From Galaxea fascicularis (taxonomy: Eukaryota; Cnidaria; Anthozoa; Scleractinia; Euphylliidae), in assembly GCA_948470475.1 (NCBI GenBank), contig OX419346.1:18114504-18178503 (forward strand): a stretch of 64,000 nucleotides of DNA. Direction: 5' to 3'. The position numbers and the translations under genes were made by a program. The notes beneath the pieces were generated by a model. It did not search any database, was not told where the DNA came from, and saw nothing but the letters and a program-made list of their open reading frames with translations. Shown one piece after another: positions 14,505 through 29,500 of this stretch. The number at the start of each line of letters is the position of its first letter. Within the stretch, counting starts at the first letter, position 1.

Positions 14505-17500
14505 TGACTCAGAGGCCATGAGGGCGAGAGGAATAATTGTTTTAGTGAAATCCAACTAGTTGGTCAAAAAAATATCGAGACAAATAGTTATTTTAGTTTG
14601 TCAAAAAGACGATAGAAATAGTAGTTGCAAAAGGAGTCAAATTTACGGTAACATTTGTCAACAGCTCAAATTTATTTTGTACATTCCTACCGTTAAATAT
14701 CTTCATTCCATTTTTAGTTGACTTCTTTGTGGATTTTGGTATAGATTTATGTAATAATGAGCTCAAATACTCGTCCGAGACTTCAGCAAAACGCGATTCA
14801 GCCGCCATTGTTTTGGTTTTCAAAGACGGCGCTTTTCGCTACTAGTGGGCTATAACAAATAGCCTACTAGTAGCTTAACCAATCAGAACGCAGCATTGAT
14901 AATAGACCACTAGTTGGATTTTACTAAATTGGTTTATTGAAACAAAAGAAATATTTTGCATAAAAATAGAGTTCAGTTCCCAAAAGACTGGTTTGTTCCT
15001 CTAACATGGCACACACTTTATCCCCCATGTTACAGCTGCGTGGTCAGTGACCTGGCCTCTGGGCCAGGACGCAACTCTGAGGTTGGCATTGTTTTTACAC
15101 TGCTTTCAAGTATTATTAAAAGCTTTTACCTTTGTTGGGTAGTTAGGGTGAGTTTAATAGCCTTGCTGAGGCCCGTAACTGTATTCACAATGGCTGCCGT
15201 CTTCTAACGAGAACCGAAAAACAAGGAAAAATTTATCACTTGCTCATTTGTTCATAGTAAGAATCAATTATGTTACACGAGCACCATCTCTTGGTCGTCG
15301 ACACCAACCATTATACTGTGAATGAATGATTCTATAATGGGTCGAAAAGATGCTGTTGGCCTGGAAATAAAAATAAGGCCTGGAATGGGGTATAGTAATT
15401 TAGTCCCCAATTTAAGTTACATATTTTACACTCAAGTCTGGTAGAATTCTAATTGTTGTGGTCTTACAATTTTACAGGTCTTTGTCATCAAACGCGATCA
15501 GGGTACTACCTGAAGGGGTATTTGCCAGTCTGCAGGATCTTCAACATCTGTAAGAACAAGATTGCGAGCCAGAACGCACCTGTTGAATTTATTGTATACG
15601 CGGACTGTAATTAAATATCCGATAAATAGAAAGTGTAAACAATGTGAAGCTCGACAAAAGAGCAAATCGCTAGAATTGTTTTCAGGGTTATTCATGATAA
15701 AACTAGTATGCAAGACTCCGAAATGCGGGATCCCCTATGTCTTGTCTTCTTGTTTATTTTATGTTTTTAGGCTGGCAGCCCTGCACCATTTGCAACTAGA
15801 CCTCACAAGATTGGTTGAAAAGAAAATTGACAAACAGTCAAATCAATAGCACGGAGCTCTAAGAAAATAGAGCTGCTGCAAACCCCCCAAATGTTACCCG
15901 ACATCTTAAGCGAGAAACACTCGTCCTAAGTGTATAAATAACAAATACAAGCAGTAGGTTAGAAATGGCTGATCTAAAAATCGTTTCTAACGGCTTATCT
16001 TGTCACAGGTATTTAATTTCAAACGAGATTGAATTTTTACCTGAGAGAGTGTTTGACAACCTCACAAAACTTCATGTCTTGTAAGTAAAGATTATTGCAG
16101 TGGAAACAAACTTAAACGAATGGTCATTTAACGTAATAGGACGACCACCGTTGGTCAACATTAACAGCATTAGCAGCGCGGGTCAAATCAGGTTGATTGC
16201 AAATAATTGCGCTGTGCAAAATACGTTATTTATAAAATGTTCTTTTTCTACTAGTGCAGACAAAGTTTCACCCATGATTGCTTTCTTTGCCTTTTTTTCT
16301 AGGGATATGTCATCAAACCGTATTGCAGCGTTGCCAGAACGTTTATTTTTGAAACAATCACAGCTTTACACCTTGTACGTCATTGTTTATGAGAGAGAGG
16401 ATACTCTGGCTGGAATATGCCTGAGGACCTATATCCTTGACCATCAACCCTCATCTTGTATAAAAACAAAATACAAATGAAAAACGCCATATTTTGCGAT
16501 TGGGTTTAGGAATTAGAGAATACGGCGAAAAAACGTTTTTCAGAAGAAAGGCGTGGTAGCCTACACATGTATTCCTGCAAAAATCTTCCCAAAATAAACT
16601 TGATATTCTGACTTTTTGCATAGTGCTATTGGGAGATGGATCAACGGGATAAAACTTCTTTCATCTGAAAATGCAGTAAGAGCTCAAGCATGGCGTATAG
16701 TTTACAACGATATTCCATGGGATCCTAATCACAATCCCGCCACCTTTCGAACTTGCCGCTGTATAACAGGAACGAAGGCTCAGTAGGAAATTTTGTAATC
16801 TATGCATTAAATATCGCTCTGCCTTTCTTTCAGGAGTTTGAAATCAAACAATATCACAAGGCTACCTGAAGGGGTGTTTTCAAGCCTGAAGATTCTAGAT
16901 CATCTGTAAGTGAACATTAAAGCGTTTAAGGGCGCTGTGTCGCCTATTTTGACTTGGCATCTGCACTTATGGGATTGTACGCATGTCCGAGAACATAGTT
17001 TCTTTAAGAAGGTGCTCCCTTAAACAATCGTACTTCTGCGTTTTTCATCTATGTGAGAAAGATCTTGATTAACAAGGGCTAGAGGGATCTAAGAACAAAG
17101 CCAGCTGTGGTCACTCAGTTTTAGGTAGAATTGAGAATCAAATTGTAGTTAAATTTCAATGCAATGTTGCGTACCTACTTGTTCACTATAATTAATGTAA
17201 AAATACCTCGAAAAATTCTCGGTTACCACAGAATTTCTATCTAGATTCCACCAGCCCTTGCGAAGATCTGAATTCCCAGATAGTTATAAACTGCCCAGGA
17301 TACCTATTACATATTTTTTTTAATTGAGGTAGATGAGCAACTTACTTCTGAATGCTGAAATAACACTTGTTCAAATTAATCTTACCTTGTTCTGTAGTCG
17401 CTGAGAATTTTTCTTTACAGCACATATTCCCATGGATTTGGAAAAATTTTGCTCACGAAGCGCGGCCCTTTGTTTGGTGAACTGAAACGAAAGAAAAACG

Positions 17501-20500
17501 TGCCTTACATTTCTTCGATAATTTTTGTTTTTTTCTTCTCGACTCACTCCTCGTGTAACACTTTATCAAAAATCGCCATAAAGTTCAGAATTTCGGTGGT
17601 TTGGAGGTGTCCGCCGCAAAAGACAAACCACTGAATAAATTATCTGAAAATAATAACATAAGTCTTCCCCAGCAGGATGCTTTTTTTTTGTAAAATTCCC
17701 CATGTTTTCAGGAAGGACTTATAACTTGCTGTAAAACGAACAGAACCTGAAGTACAAGCCAAAACCTTAGGGAAGAAATTATATAAACATGAGCAAATCC
17801 CACATTGGCGATAAATGTTCTATTGGTACCCGGTCTCCACAAGTATCTGAAATGTAACCAGCTAGACTGGCTGCCGAATGAAAGCGCGAGAAATTGCGTG
17901 TTAGAGACTCGAAACTGGGGAAATTGGCTTGGCCCATATTTAGCGCGGTAGTAATTTGTGGGTAGAGGAAGCCCCTACGGTCACTCGAAGAACTATAACC
18001 CAAGAATACTCACTCTGACTTTGCACCGTCCCCATGCTAATTTTGAACAGGTTTCCTTGACTGACCTTTAACAGTTATAGCTACAGACGTTGACAATGTA
18101 TAACCATTGAGTTACCACAAACACAGGGTCCGCACGCTATCACTGACTTCCACATCTACAACTTGATGCCTCCCAAAAAATGCATGGCTACGCACGGTTT
18201 TGTTATTGGATATCAATAGGCCTTACTTCTATCAGTTTTAACCACGCACAAAGCATATTATATTAGTCTTTCACTGATCTGACTTTGCTTGTGTTTCTTC
18301 AAGGGATTTGTCGTCTAACTCTATCAAAGTACTTCCTGAAGGGGTGTTTAGCTATCTAAAACAACTAAACTTTCTGTAAGTTAAACGCAATGCAACAAGA
18401 ACACAGCCATCTTGCTTTGCTTACCCAGCATCCCCATTAGTGCAAAAAACTAAAGTGGTCTCAATGATTTTCTTGTCTAAAATGCTAAAATCGCAGTTCA
18501 GAACAAAAAAAAAATGTTGAAAACATCTCTCTTATTGTTTTCAACAGGCAATCGAGAGTCGCAAACTCTCGCCGGCTTTGTGGAAAGTACTCACCAGATC
18601 CGCACAATAATACCGTTTGATTTCTTGTTCAACCAACGAATCCCTTTGAGAGTTTATTTTCCGGACGTTACTTTAGCTGTCCTTACGTTTGCCCATGGGA
18701 ACGCTTGCTGTGTATTTGATTTTTGCTCTAAAAAGACCAACCTTTATAAAAAAAAAAAGCTTCAGTGGGACAGTAAAGGTGACCAAAATGTTTGACCGAC
18801 AGCAAATTACAGTGCGACCACTTGAACCGGGCCACTCCGAACAAAGTTAACCAATCAAAGCGTTAATTGAGAACAAAGGATGGCTTCTTTTTTTGGAGAT
18901 GGGCCAATGAAACTCAAGAAAGCAAACAACGGTTTAACAACAAAAATTGGAAACCCAACAAAGTTGCGTAAGGTTGCAGACGTCTCAGGAAACTTGGTCA
19001 ATTTTTGATTGGTTCGTTTCGATCCTATTTTTTTTCAGCAGCATTGAAACAGTCTGACTGTGGCCACCACTAAATTGTAATGCTGGGTTTGCAGAGTTTT
19101 TCATTTTCTACATATTGCACTACATCTCCCCCGAGTTTTGATCGAGGTTGCGTTTCTCTCATTTTGGGCATAGACGAGTTGTTTTGATCATAGTCCCTCA
19201 AAACGTTTCTCACAAAGTGTCGACTACTTTTTACTTCATTTGCGATCAACTGTGGACTCATTCCATCGTGGTGAAGGTCTAAAACACGCTCTCGTAGCAG
19301 TTGCGAAAGTCGACGACCATTATCATATATTCCCCCCACTCAATTCAACCTCAATTGAACGCAGTGGGTAAAGGCCATCGTCAAGATCTTATAATTTACC
19401 GAAACCATTTGAAACCGTTGAAAAGCCGAAAAAAGTTTCAAAAGATAGGATCGAAACGAACCAATCAAAAAGTGACAAAGTTTCCTGAGACGTCCGCAAC
19501 CTTACGCAACTTTGTTGGGTTTCCAATTTTTGTTGTTAAACCGTTGTTTGCTTTCTTGAGTTTCATTGGCCCGTTTACAAAAAAAGAAGCCATCCTTTGT
19601 TCTCAATTGACGCTTTGATTGGTTAACTTTGTTCGAAGTGGCCCGGTTCAAGTGGTCGCACTGTAAAACATCCAACCAATTAAACTATTAGCCAAACATC
19701 ATCTCCCTGGAGACCAAAACGTTCTAAAGCTTTGTATCAGTAACATGTAAAATATTATAATTAAGTGGAGTACGATCGTCCGGGTGAGTGTAGTGCTGAG
19801 AAGGACTGTTTGTGGTGACATTGACTGACGTTTCGACAACCTGAGCGGAAGTAAACTATTGTAAAATATAAAATATGTCAAATATTGCATAACAGTGTTA
19901 GAAAACTTTGCCCCAGCTAGAGGAAATCAAACCTCTGGACATAGTTGGCCATCTTATAGTTACAACCGCTGTCTACCAGTGAGTCTAAGGTATCTGTTCA
20001 CGTTTCCACAGCGATTTGTCCTCAAACTGTATTACTGCACTCCCAGGAAGAGTGTTTTCAAACCTGAAAGATCTAGGAGATCTGTAAGTGAAGAGAAGAC
20101 TGAGCTCTAACAGCTCTGTATTTCAAGCCTGTTCCTTGAAAATTCATTTAAAGTATTTATTCACCTCTATCAATAACTCATGTTTAGTTTGCCTGGTCTT
20201 TTGTTTTTCTTGATTCTCGAACAAGACGTGGGTGGGTGGGAGTGGGCGGGATGACGGTCATTGTGGCTTCAATCAGGAGCCCATACAATTTCAGCGGTGA
20301 TACTCGGGAAGCATAAAACAGATGCAGAACGGCATCTGTTCAAGTCAAAAGAGGTGTAACTGTCACATGTAACATGGGAACAACGCCAATATTTCTGGAA
20401 GACCGCCATCGCGGATCTTCCACCCTTACTTCTCTCTCATTAACTGGCACAATAGAGAAAAAAAATGATTAAGTATTTCTTAAAGTTGATGTACAAACAG

Positions 20501-23500
20501 TACAAGCAATTCATGAATTTTTGTGTGCGCTTTTTCCTTGGAACACTGAACTTTCCATGCCGATGATTGCAACCACTTTCGCAACCAATAAGAATCAAAA
20601 GTAATCGCGACTTCCACGCAGGCATTTTGCCTCGCTTGGTGCTGCTAATTCAAATGCATTTGCTTAAACGTATGTTGGCCGTTTACGTCTGTTGTAATTA
20701 GCCCTGGATTTTTCTTTGGTTTTCGTTCTCCAACAATCAATTAAAACTGGCAGCTCTTTTTTCTGTCTGCCATGTTTCTATTGTTAGTCACGCAGTCGGT
20801 CGCCAAAAATAAATTGAAGGCCTCTTTGTGTGAGAAAACGATCCGGTATAAGAAAAATCATTCGATGACTTCATTGCTTGATAGCGAAACGTCGATAACT
20901 TAGATTTCTCCAGGAAGCCTAATTCTACTTTGGCCGTTTACAGGTATTTGTCATCAAACGCCATTAAAGTTCTACCTGATGGCGTGTTCGGTAATCTAAC
21001 AGAGCTCTGGACACTGTAAGTCGAACTTAGTATGATTATAAAATAATAATTGTTGTAACGAGTTCATCGGAAAGCTGTAAAAAACGTTATTCTTTATTTG
21101 AATGGCAGGCTGAGCGTTAGGCCAAGGACGACTAGTTTAAATCACTTTTAGCGCAAACTGAAATTGTTTCATGGTGTTCATGATTCTCTTATAGCTTATA
21201 AATTATTGGCAAGCGTTGAAAAAAGGTGTCAGGTGAGAAGTGAGAAGTGGGCCGGCAGTCGGTTTATATGGGAACTGGCTACCATTAAGAGGAAAAAATT
21301 AATAGGAGAGTGTAATGCGTTTGGCTGTTGAATAAAGTGTGACATGGGAAGTATTTCTATCAGATTAAAGTAACTTTTACGTTCAAAACTGTGTGGTTCT
21401 GCTATTTAGAACCGATCAAACTGTTTCATTGATGTGACATTATCTAATCGCAGGCATTTAGAATCAAACTTCATAACGGAGCTGCCCAAAGGAGCGTTCG
21501 ACAACCTCAAAAAGATTCGTTACCTGTGAGTGAACAAAGGATTCGACGACATTGATTTAGAACCTGACTTTTTCTTTATCCCCAGTTAAGGAAAAATATG
21601 CGTTCGCTATCTCTGTGGCGCAATTTGCACCATTGGGAGAGCCTGTGCATTCTATAGTAAAGGGACTGTATTATTTTTGGAAAATCTCAACTAAAATTCC
21701 CAAAAAGCGTTTTAGGTACGTTTAAATTTCGTGCAGAGGTCCCTTAAGATGCAAAAAGTATCTTTCATGTATTTTTCACTTGGGTGGGAGGTTTAATCGG
21801 TAATGAAAACTTAACTATTATTTATTTTTTCAGGTTTTTGCAGTCAAATAACATTACAGTCTTGCCTGATAGAATATTTGGCATGTTAAACAAGCTGGAG
21901 TTTCTGTACGTATATAAGTCATCATAAATAAGAACATCTGAAAAGAAAAAAAAAGGGAAAAGAAAACATAGTTCCATGAAAAATGATTTGATGAGTAATA
22001 TTTCAAACTTCGGCCTTGCGATATTGACCGAGTGGTATGGAGGTCAATTGTCCGTTCCGAAATTCAAAAGGGAACTGGGGCGAGTTTCAAATTTTGAAGT
22101 AATCAATAAATTGACAACATCACATGAAAGATAACATTGAGATCGGTCGTTTGACCAAGTTTGACTCTTTTAGGTTGAACAGAGACCAAGTTATGGACCT
22201 TGAAACATGGCTCAAAATCCATACAAATGTCTCTAATGTTGTGACAGTGTCCCCCAAAACCAGGGTTTTGGGGGATGCAGCCTCAAAATTAGAGACATTT
22301 GTATGGATTTTGAGCTATGTTTCAAGGTCCATAACTTGGTCTCTGTTCGACCTAAAAGAGTCAACCTTGGTCAAACGACCAATTTCAATGTTATCTTTCA
22401 TGTGATGGTGTCAATTTATCGATTACTTCAAAATTTGAAACTCGCCCCAGTTCCCTTTTGAATTTCGGAACAGCCAATACAGCAACGCCGAGATTTGAGA
22501 TTTTCCCGTTAAAACCGAACGTTAACGAAAGGTTAATAAATTGTTTATGATATGAGTTAAAAAAAAAAAAAAGCTTAAAGTTTTGTTTTGTTTTTGCATA
22601 ATTTGTTATCGGCCCGTGGGCATTACGGGAGAATTTTGCCTTAGGGCTTAGCCAATCAGAGCGCGCGTTATATCGGCATAAAGCCTCAGCCATTAAATAA
22701 AGTAATTCATTTACCAATGATAGCAAATACTCAAAGTGGTCTGCTTTGAGGACCGGAACATATGATATGACTATCGAATTACGTTATCATTTCTACACAG
22801 CTCTTATCTTGGTTTTGCTATTTTGTTCTTATTTGCATCAGCTCTTTGTGGAACAACAAAATATCAAATATATCAAATGCAACCTTTGCCAATACTACCG
22901 AACTCCAATACCTGTATGTATTAAAACAGCCAGATTTGTGTTGAAGCTGTGAGGTAACGCAAAAGTAGAACCTTAAAATTAATTAAGATATCTATGGTAA
23001 TCCACATGGGATTTAAATTTGTATAGGAAATTGCCCGACCTCGAGTACAATTCGTGATTAATAGGTACGAGTGGAAATAGGCCATTTCCGAATTACCTCA
23101 GGTCTCTTTTTCAAAGCGAGTCTAAGTGCCCATCCTTTCATATGCAAATCAATTTTCATTCACATGAAAATGAGTTTCATTTGCGTGTGACTGAAAATTG
23201 ATTTGCATATGAAAGGCCGGATGAGCACCTTGACTTGCTTTGAAAAAGAGGCCTGAGGAATTCGGAAATGGCCTATTGTAGGAGAAGGTCGTCGTGCAAC
23301 TCTTGTAAAGTATTGTGTATTCTGATGACTTAGTCCAACAAATCAATCCAGAGAATGGCAACTCGTGTGCCTTTTAGTTTATATACCTTTTCGTCCAGTT
23401 TCACTCATCAAAACGTTCAAATTAAATTTGCAACGTTTGGCTATGCTTACGCGGCGTTGTCATGGAACGCCTTCCTACGGATTGCTATTTGGGATTAATT

Positions 23501-26500
23501 GTACTGCTCTCGGCCGATCACAATTGAGTAATTTTGTTAAGTGTACTATAAATGAAGGTATCAATACTAATACTATTACTAACGCTATCACTTATCACTG
23601 ACAATGACACTGACAATGAAAATGAAAATATCACTGCCCCTGTCATGTCACTGACAACGACAATGACACTGATTATGGCTGAATGACAATGATGTTGACA
23701 GTGACAATGGCAAAAGCACTGACAATGACACTGACGCTGATGTACGTCGATACCAGTGGAAGAGAACTCTGTATGGCGGCATTGATGTCTAAGTGTCTGT
23801 CTATCTGTCGACCTGTCTGTCGGTAAGAACTTGTAGGGACGCGCGAAAGCGTTTACATCGTTCTTGGGTCCAACATACTGGGTGTCTTTGAACAGTGGGT
23901 TGGGTGCACTTCAAACAACAAAATCCAACAGCAGCCGCACCAAACACTCAAACACACCCATTATGTTGGATCCACCAATATTGGATGTTGTTGACCAGCA
24001 AAGTTCGGAGCGCTTCAACTGATCACTTCTACGCCAATTCAAAGCGGTGCTTGAGGGAACAGGGATACTGAGTTGACCCCATCGAGCAGAAAACGAGCGT
24101 TGAATATATCTTATATCTTCTAATATCTTCACGGCTTCCGTGAAACGTATTATGAACCACCTAATATGTTGTCATTGTTAGCAGTTGATCCATTCATTTA
24201 AAGAAATGTTAAACGGTAAGCATTTAATTTATCTCACGCCATTTTCACCGTTTTGTGCATTTTAGATTTCTAGGCAGCAATCGTTTGAAGATGATTCCAA
24301 GCGGAGCATTCAGTAATCTAAATTCGAGGTCAAGTCAAGTGATGTAAGACAACATTTGAGTTGTTAAAACATGATAGATAGATCAGTAGAAATAGTAGTT
24401 GCAGAGTGACTCTATACTTCTTCTTCAAGCGTCTTACTCAGATGGTCTACGCATTATTCTATGGGACAGCTGCTTCTGTGGACGAGACAGATTGTTTACC
24501 CTAAAAAGAAGACCGAACAGGCATTGTTTTGAGAGTAATGTTTTCTTTCGCGTTATGATGTGAAGATCCGTTCCATAAACCGTTGAGGTGAAAGAACAAT
24601 GTCCCTTTCATGTTTCCATTGCTCATTTAATCTGTTGTTGTTGCTGATTTTTATGCTTTATTGTTAGAATCTTGTCAGATAATCCAATAAAGACAATTGA
24701 ACCAAAGGCATTTAGGGTTCTTGACAACAAATATGCATCAATGAAAGTGTAAGTCATTACAATGAAAATAACGATGACGATAACGATAAATAAGTTATAA
24801 TCACACAGTGTACTTATCATGGTATACGCCCCTTGCTCCCCCTCAGAACAATCGACCCCTTTAGACGTTTCGATACCAACACAGGTTTCGCGGACAGGTG
24901 GTCAGCCCATCTCTCCCCACCCAACCCCTGAGATGTGTGAAGGGACAGACCTCAGCACGTGGAAAGACCTTACCTATTAGCTCTTTTCGAATAGTGTGGG
25001 GGTTTCTTTCCGTTCCCTTCAAGATAACTTGTACTTTATAGAGATGAAAGAGGCAAGGCCAACAGCTTAGGTTCACCGTCCAATGAAGCGGCCATCTGAA
25101 CAGAGGCAGATGTTGGCCAAACCGCCAGTTTGATCATAACAGTCATTCTTAAGTCCGGCTTGGGATTTAAACCCTCGCTTAGCACTCAACTGCTCCAACC
25201 AGCTAAGCCAACAAATATCCTAAAATGGGGTTAATTATTCGCTTATTTCGCAGGTACCTGCAATGAATACAAACGTTGCCTTTTTTTCTTGTTTGAACTT
25301 TGTTTGTTGTTTATTTAATTTACCAAAATTTCTCTCTCTTCTTTCAAGATTTTTGCAACGAGCAAACCTGAAGAAATTGAGCCTCGGCTCTTTCATCAAC
25401 ATAAGCAAACTGGACTCTAAATTGTAATGTACCATTTTTGTATAAAGGTATTTTACCCAACAAACACAACAACAACGACAACCAAAAAAAGTGTGCTTTC
25501 ACTTACCGAGTGTTCAGTTAAGGATCAAGGGCGTCAACTTGCTGGCTTTGATGTTGTTTTCTAAACGCGTAAGAAATGCGGGCTCTAATATCCCATGGTT
25601 TAGAACGGTACGCCGCGGTAAACACTTATTAAGCCATCTTGGACCCCTCTAAGCCCATTGGACATAGAAAGTCCAACATATTAGTTTTAATATGCTTTAA
25701 GATTCTTTTTACTTTTTAGCTTCTCCTACTTTTATATGTGTAAATATCGTACTTTTAAAATATCCATTTAAGAAGTCCTACTACTAATACTACTACTACT
25801 ACTTCTCCTACTACTGCTGATTACTTAATCAAGAACGAGTGAAATCTGTGAGCTATGATAACCTACAAATTGTTTGCTTTGCCCGAACACTATTTTTTGT
25901 TTTTCAATCTTTTCACGCCAAACGTGTTAGTAATTTGACAAGCAAAGTTGGGCAATGTGTGGACGATGGTTTTGTCAACGTAAAAAACGTTCTGTTTTTT
26001 TTTTTCTTATCCTAGACTGATAAAAACTGGAATTCCAAGGACATTGAAATTTTCGTCTGCGCGATGCATAATCTACCTGTATGTGGATCTATCAATATGT
26101 CTGATTATATTAACTTGTCTGAAAGCTTTTGCAAAACGATCCGTGTTCACTTTGATGCATGACGTTGTTTCCACCGCTAACTCCTGGACGTCTGCACGTT
26201 TTTCTTAGCAATACCAACGAAGCTGTCACCGACGCCGTTGAAGTGAAACATCCGACGAATATAATTGGTAAACCCACAGTCGCAGCTCTGTTGGCTTCAG
26301 GATTCACCAAACTATCGAAAAAGCGCAAGGATTATCTGTACCTCATACCGTGCCCCGTGGGAACATTTTCCAACTCTTCGTCCCAGGGAGCTAAAGGATG
26401 TATACCTTGTCCACCCGGTATCTTTATTAAGTTTCGTTTTATATTTACCAAATAGATTCAATTTGACAGTGCGTGTGCACAATAATAACGAATGGACGAG

Positions 26501-29500
26501 GTCAAAGCGTGTTGAGAATAAAGACTGAGTATGCCACGAACTATACCCGAGTATCGTGACAGATTTTCTTACATGTTTTGACGTTCTCCGTGCTTTATCT
26601 GAGTACACATGCATTGAAAAATGGAATATATTTGTTTTTTTTGTCGTTTTTTTTTTTTTTTTACTTTCTTCTGTTCATATAAACTTTAATCGCAAACACA
26701 AACCTGAGGATTACACCAGCCATTGTCAGATATTCATTAGCAATAATTTTCATCTGGAGCAGTTTTATCATTCAAAATATGTCTTCTCATTCAGCTCTGG
26801 GCACAAGACACATAGCTCAAAAAATAAAACACGTAAAAGAAAATCAAAGAAAAGAATTGGAATGAGTACAACTTAAATTAACGAGGATCTATGACCCCGG
26901 GTTCAAATCCAGCTCTAGTCACAAGGCGGGGTTGTTCCTGGTTTTGCTCTTCGGTTATCCTTGTGAATACCCAACTAGTTTGCCTCCGGCCAGTTGGGAT
27001 TCTTATCGTGTTGTTTATTTGATTTTTTTGCTCGGTCCCACTGGCCTTTGTTTACAATAAATACTGCCGAGGGTAAATAATAGCCATTTTCACAAGCGAA
27101 AACATTGGATTGCCAAGTGGGATTGAGGGCTTCATGCCTGCCGCAATATAGCCCCGAAATGAACTTAAGCCAAAGCAAATGCCAACCTTCTTGTGGAATT
27201 GCGTCAATGAAGACTGAAGAAGTAACCTAATTAATTGAAAGTTGCCTCCACTTACCTCTTGCAGGAGGTTACTACTCCGACACTGCAGGCTTCGTGAGTA
27301 CAGGCTGTAGAAAATGCCCAAATGGTTCCTTTGTTGCATTTCATAAAGCACCTGGGACACAAGTACAAGATTGCAAGACTTGCCCTCTAGGTAAGAAACC
27401 CTTTTTTTCTAGACGGTTTAAACTTAGGAGTCATATAAGGTGGTGAGTGTTGTCCTGAGAAGGAATGTTTATGGTGACATTGTCCGACGTTTCCACAACT
27501 TGAGCCGGAAGAAGTCATTTAACGCATGTCTCTAACCACTAATCTTCAGGGGCACTGACTCAACGAGTCAAATCAAGCAAAAGCAAAGGCGTTATGAAGT
27601 TCCTTATGGTGTTTGGAGCCTGTTTAAAGTGATGTTTCCGTTGGCTAGACGAATTTGATCTGTTCGGATTCCTTAGCTGATATTTTAATGGCCCAAAAAT
27701 TTTAAGGAACGAAATCTCCCTTTGAGAAGTTGCTAGCTAAAGTGAACTTTCCACGGAATTTCTAGGAAACTGTTACTTTGCTTTCCAAAAATGCTACGTG
27801 ACGTTTCTGACTGCCACAAACAGCAAATATGTCTCTTCCGAAAAAGGACAGGGGCTATTATTTCCCCATTGTGAATCTTTAGGCCACATTTCAGATACGA
27901 ACATCCGAGTGCACTCTTCAGTTGATTGACGCCGAAAACCGAAGGCGAACTACCCTCCACCGAACAGATATAAATCGAAACTTGTCGCTGCATGGGTGCC
28001 TCTGCTAATTGTTCTTAGAGTACATGATATTGTTGATCGCCTGTCAGGTAAGCCGTGTTGTCGATTTGTAGACGATAGGTCGTGATTGGCGCCCCTCGAT
28101 CCGGCTTCTGTTTGTCAAATGTGCGTGGGTTCACGGTTGATCAGAATAAGTCGGTTTTGTTTATAGTTATAAGTAGTTTGTAGCGGTGAGGAAGTTTTTC
28201 GTGACGGTTCATTGCCGTCTGAACCAATAACATCATGACTTATTTCACCAATAGGGCCGATAGTCAGAGAATGTATACCATAATTCTATGACAAATCTTT
28301 TGTTTTTCGTGATCACCAGTTGAATTTCGCACAGTACTTTAGACACCAGGTCCTGCGTTTCCATTCGACAAGGAGAATTTTCAGCTAAGACCTCATGTGC
28401 TCCCATGGAAAGCGCCCCCGCCCCACGGCAGTCAGACGCTCCACGAACTAAGCTACTGGGGAACACACATGTCGTTAATAAAACTAAAGTCTAAAATTCA
28501 TTGAAATTCAAACTTTGGACGCAATCAAAACGTGAATAGCAGAACGACATCATAACATTTCATTATTGATTCAGTGTTGCCATATAATATTTAAAAAAAA
28601 CATCAGCAGATAAATGGCTGGAAATTTTGAAAGCCAATCCTGGGACCGGTTGTTGCAACCCAGACGCTGGAGTTCGAACGACGCTTAGAGGAATGACGGT
28701 TGCGACACGAAACGTTAACTAAACGTTTTGAGAGACAAACCAAAGTTAACACATTTTTCTTATTAAATCATCCATAGGGACGCAGACGGACTCCTTCGCT
28801 GGATTACGTGCTTGCCCATGCTTGGAGGGCCACTATCGAAATCATTTATTCGGGAAATGCGAGAAATGTGGACTCGAACTAAAATGCCAAAACGAGTATG
28901 CAGCTTTGAATCCTGGTTATTGGTGGAGATGGAGAAACAAGACACACAAAGATCGCTACAGACTTTATATAGCCAACCTCGTGGCAGCATCGCCAGCATT
29001 AGGACACGATGATGTGGAATACCCGTTTGCACTACCAACACCTTACCAGTGCCCAGAGAAAGAGTCTTGTGAGGGTGGCATAAATTCCACTTGTAAAGAT
29101 GGTTACACAGGTCCACTTTGTAGTGTATGCCGACAAGAGTACTATAAACAACTGCATAAGTGCACCAAATGTCCATCAAAGGCTTGGACGACTGGACAGT
29201 TGGCAATCATCTTTGCTGTTTTCTTAGTGATCACTGCAGTTTGTGTGTGGACCAGCAAAAGGAAGAACCAGGAAGGCGGACACCGGCACTCCGTAATAGA
29301 CATGTTTTTATCCAAAATCAAGATCGCAATTGGCTTTTACCAAGTTACTTACGGTTGTCTGGAAGCCTTCTGGTACATAAAATGGCCCGAGTCCTTACAA
29401 GCCATAGGTTATTATTCAGGCATACTCCAATTCAACGTTCTTCAGATAGCGCCTGTCCACTGCCTTTTTCCCGGCATGAAAGCAGATGCCTTTGCAAATT

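Noticed and set aside
22124..22726. Mirror-image 93- and 111-codon frames
   Set aside because: Produced by the 418-bp palindrome; the two proteins come from complementary arms, not from a gene.
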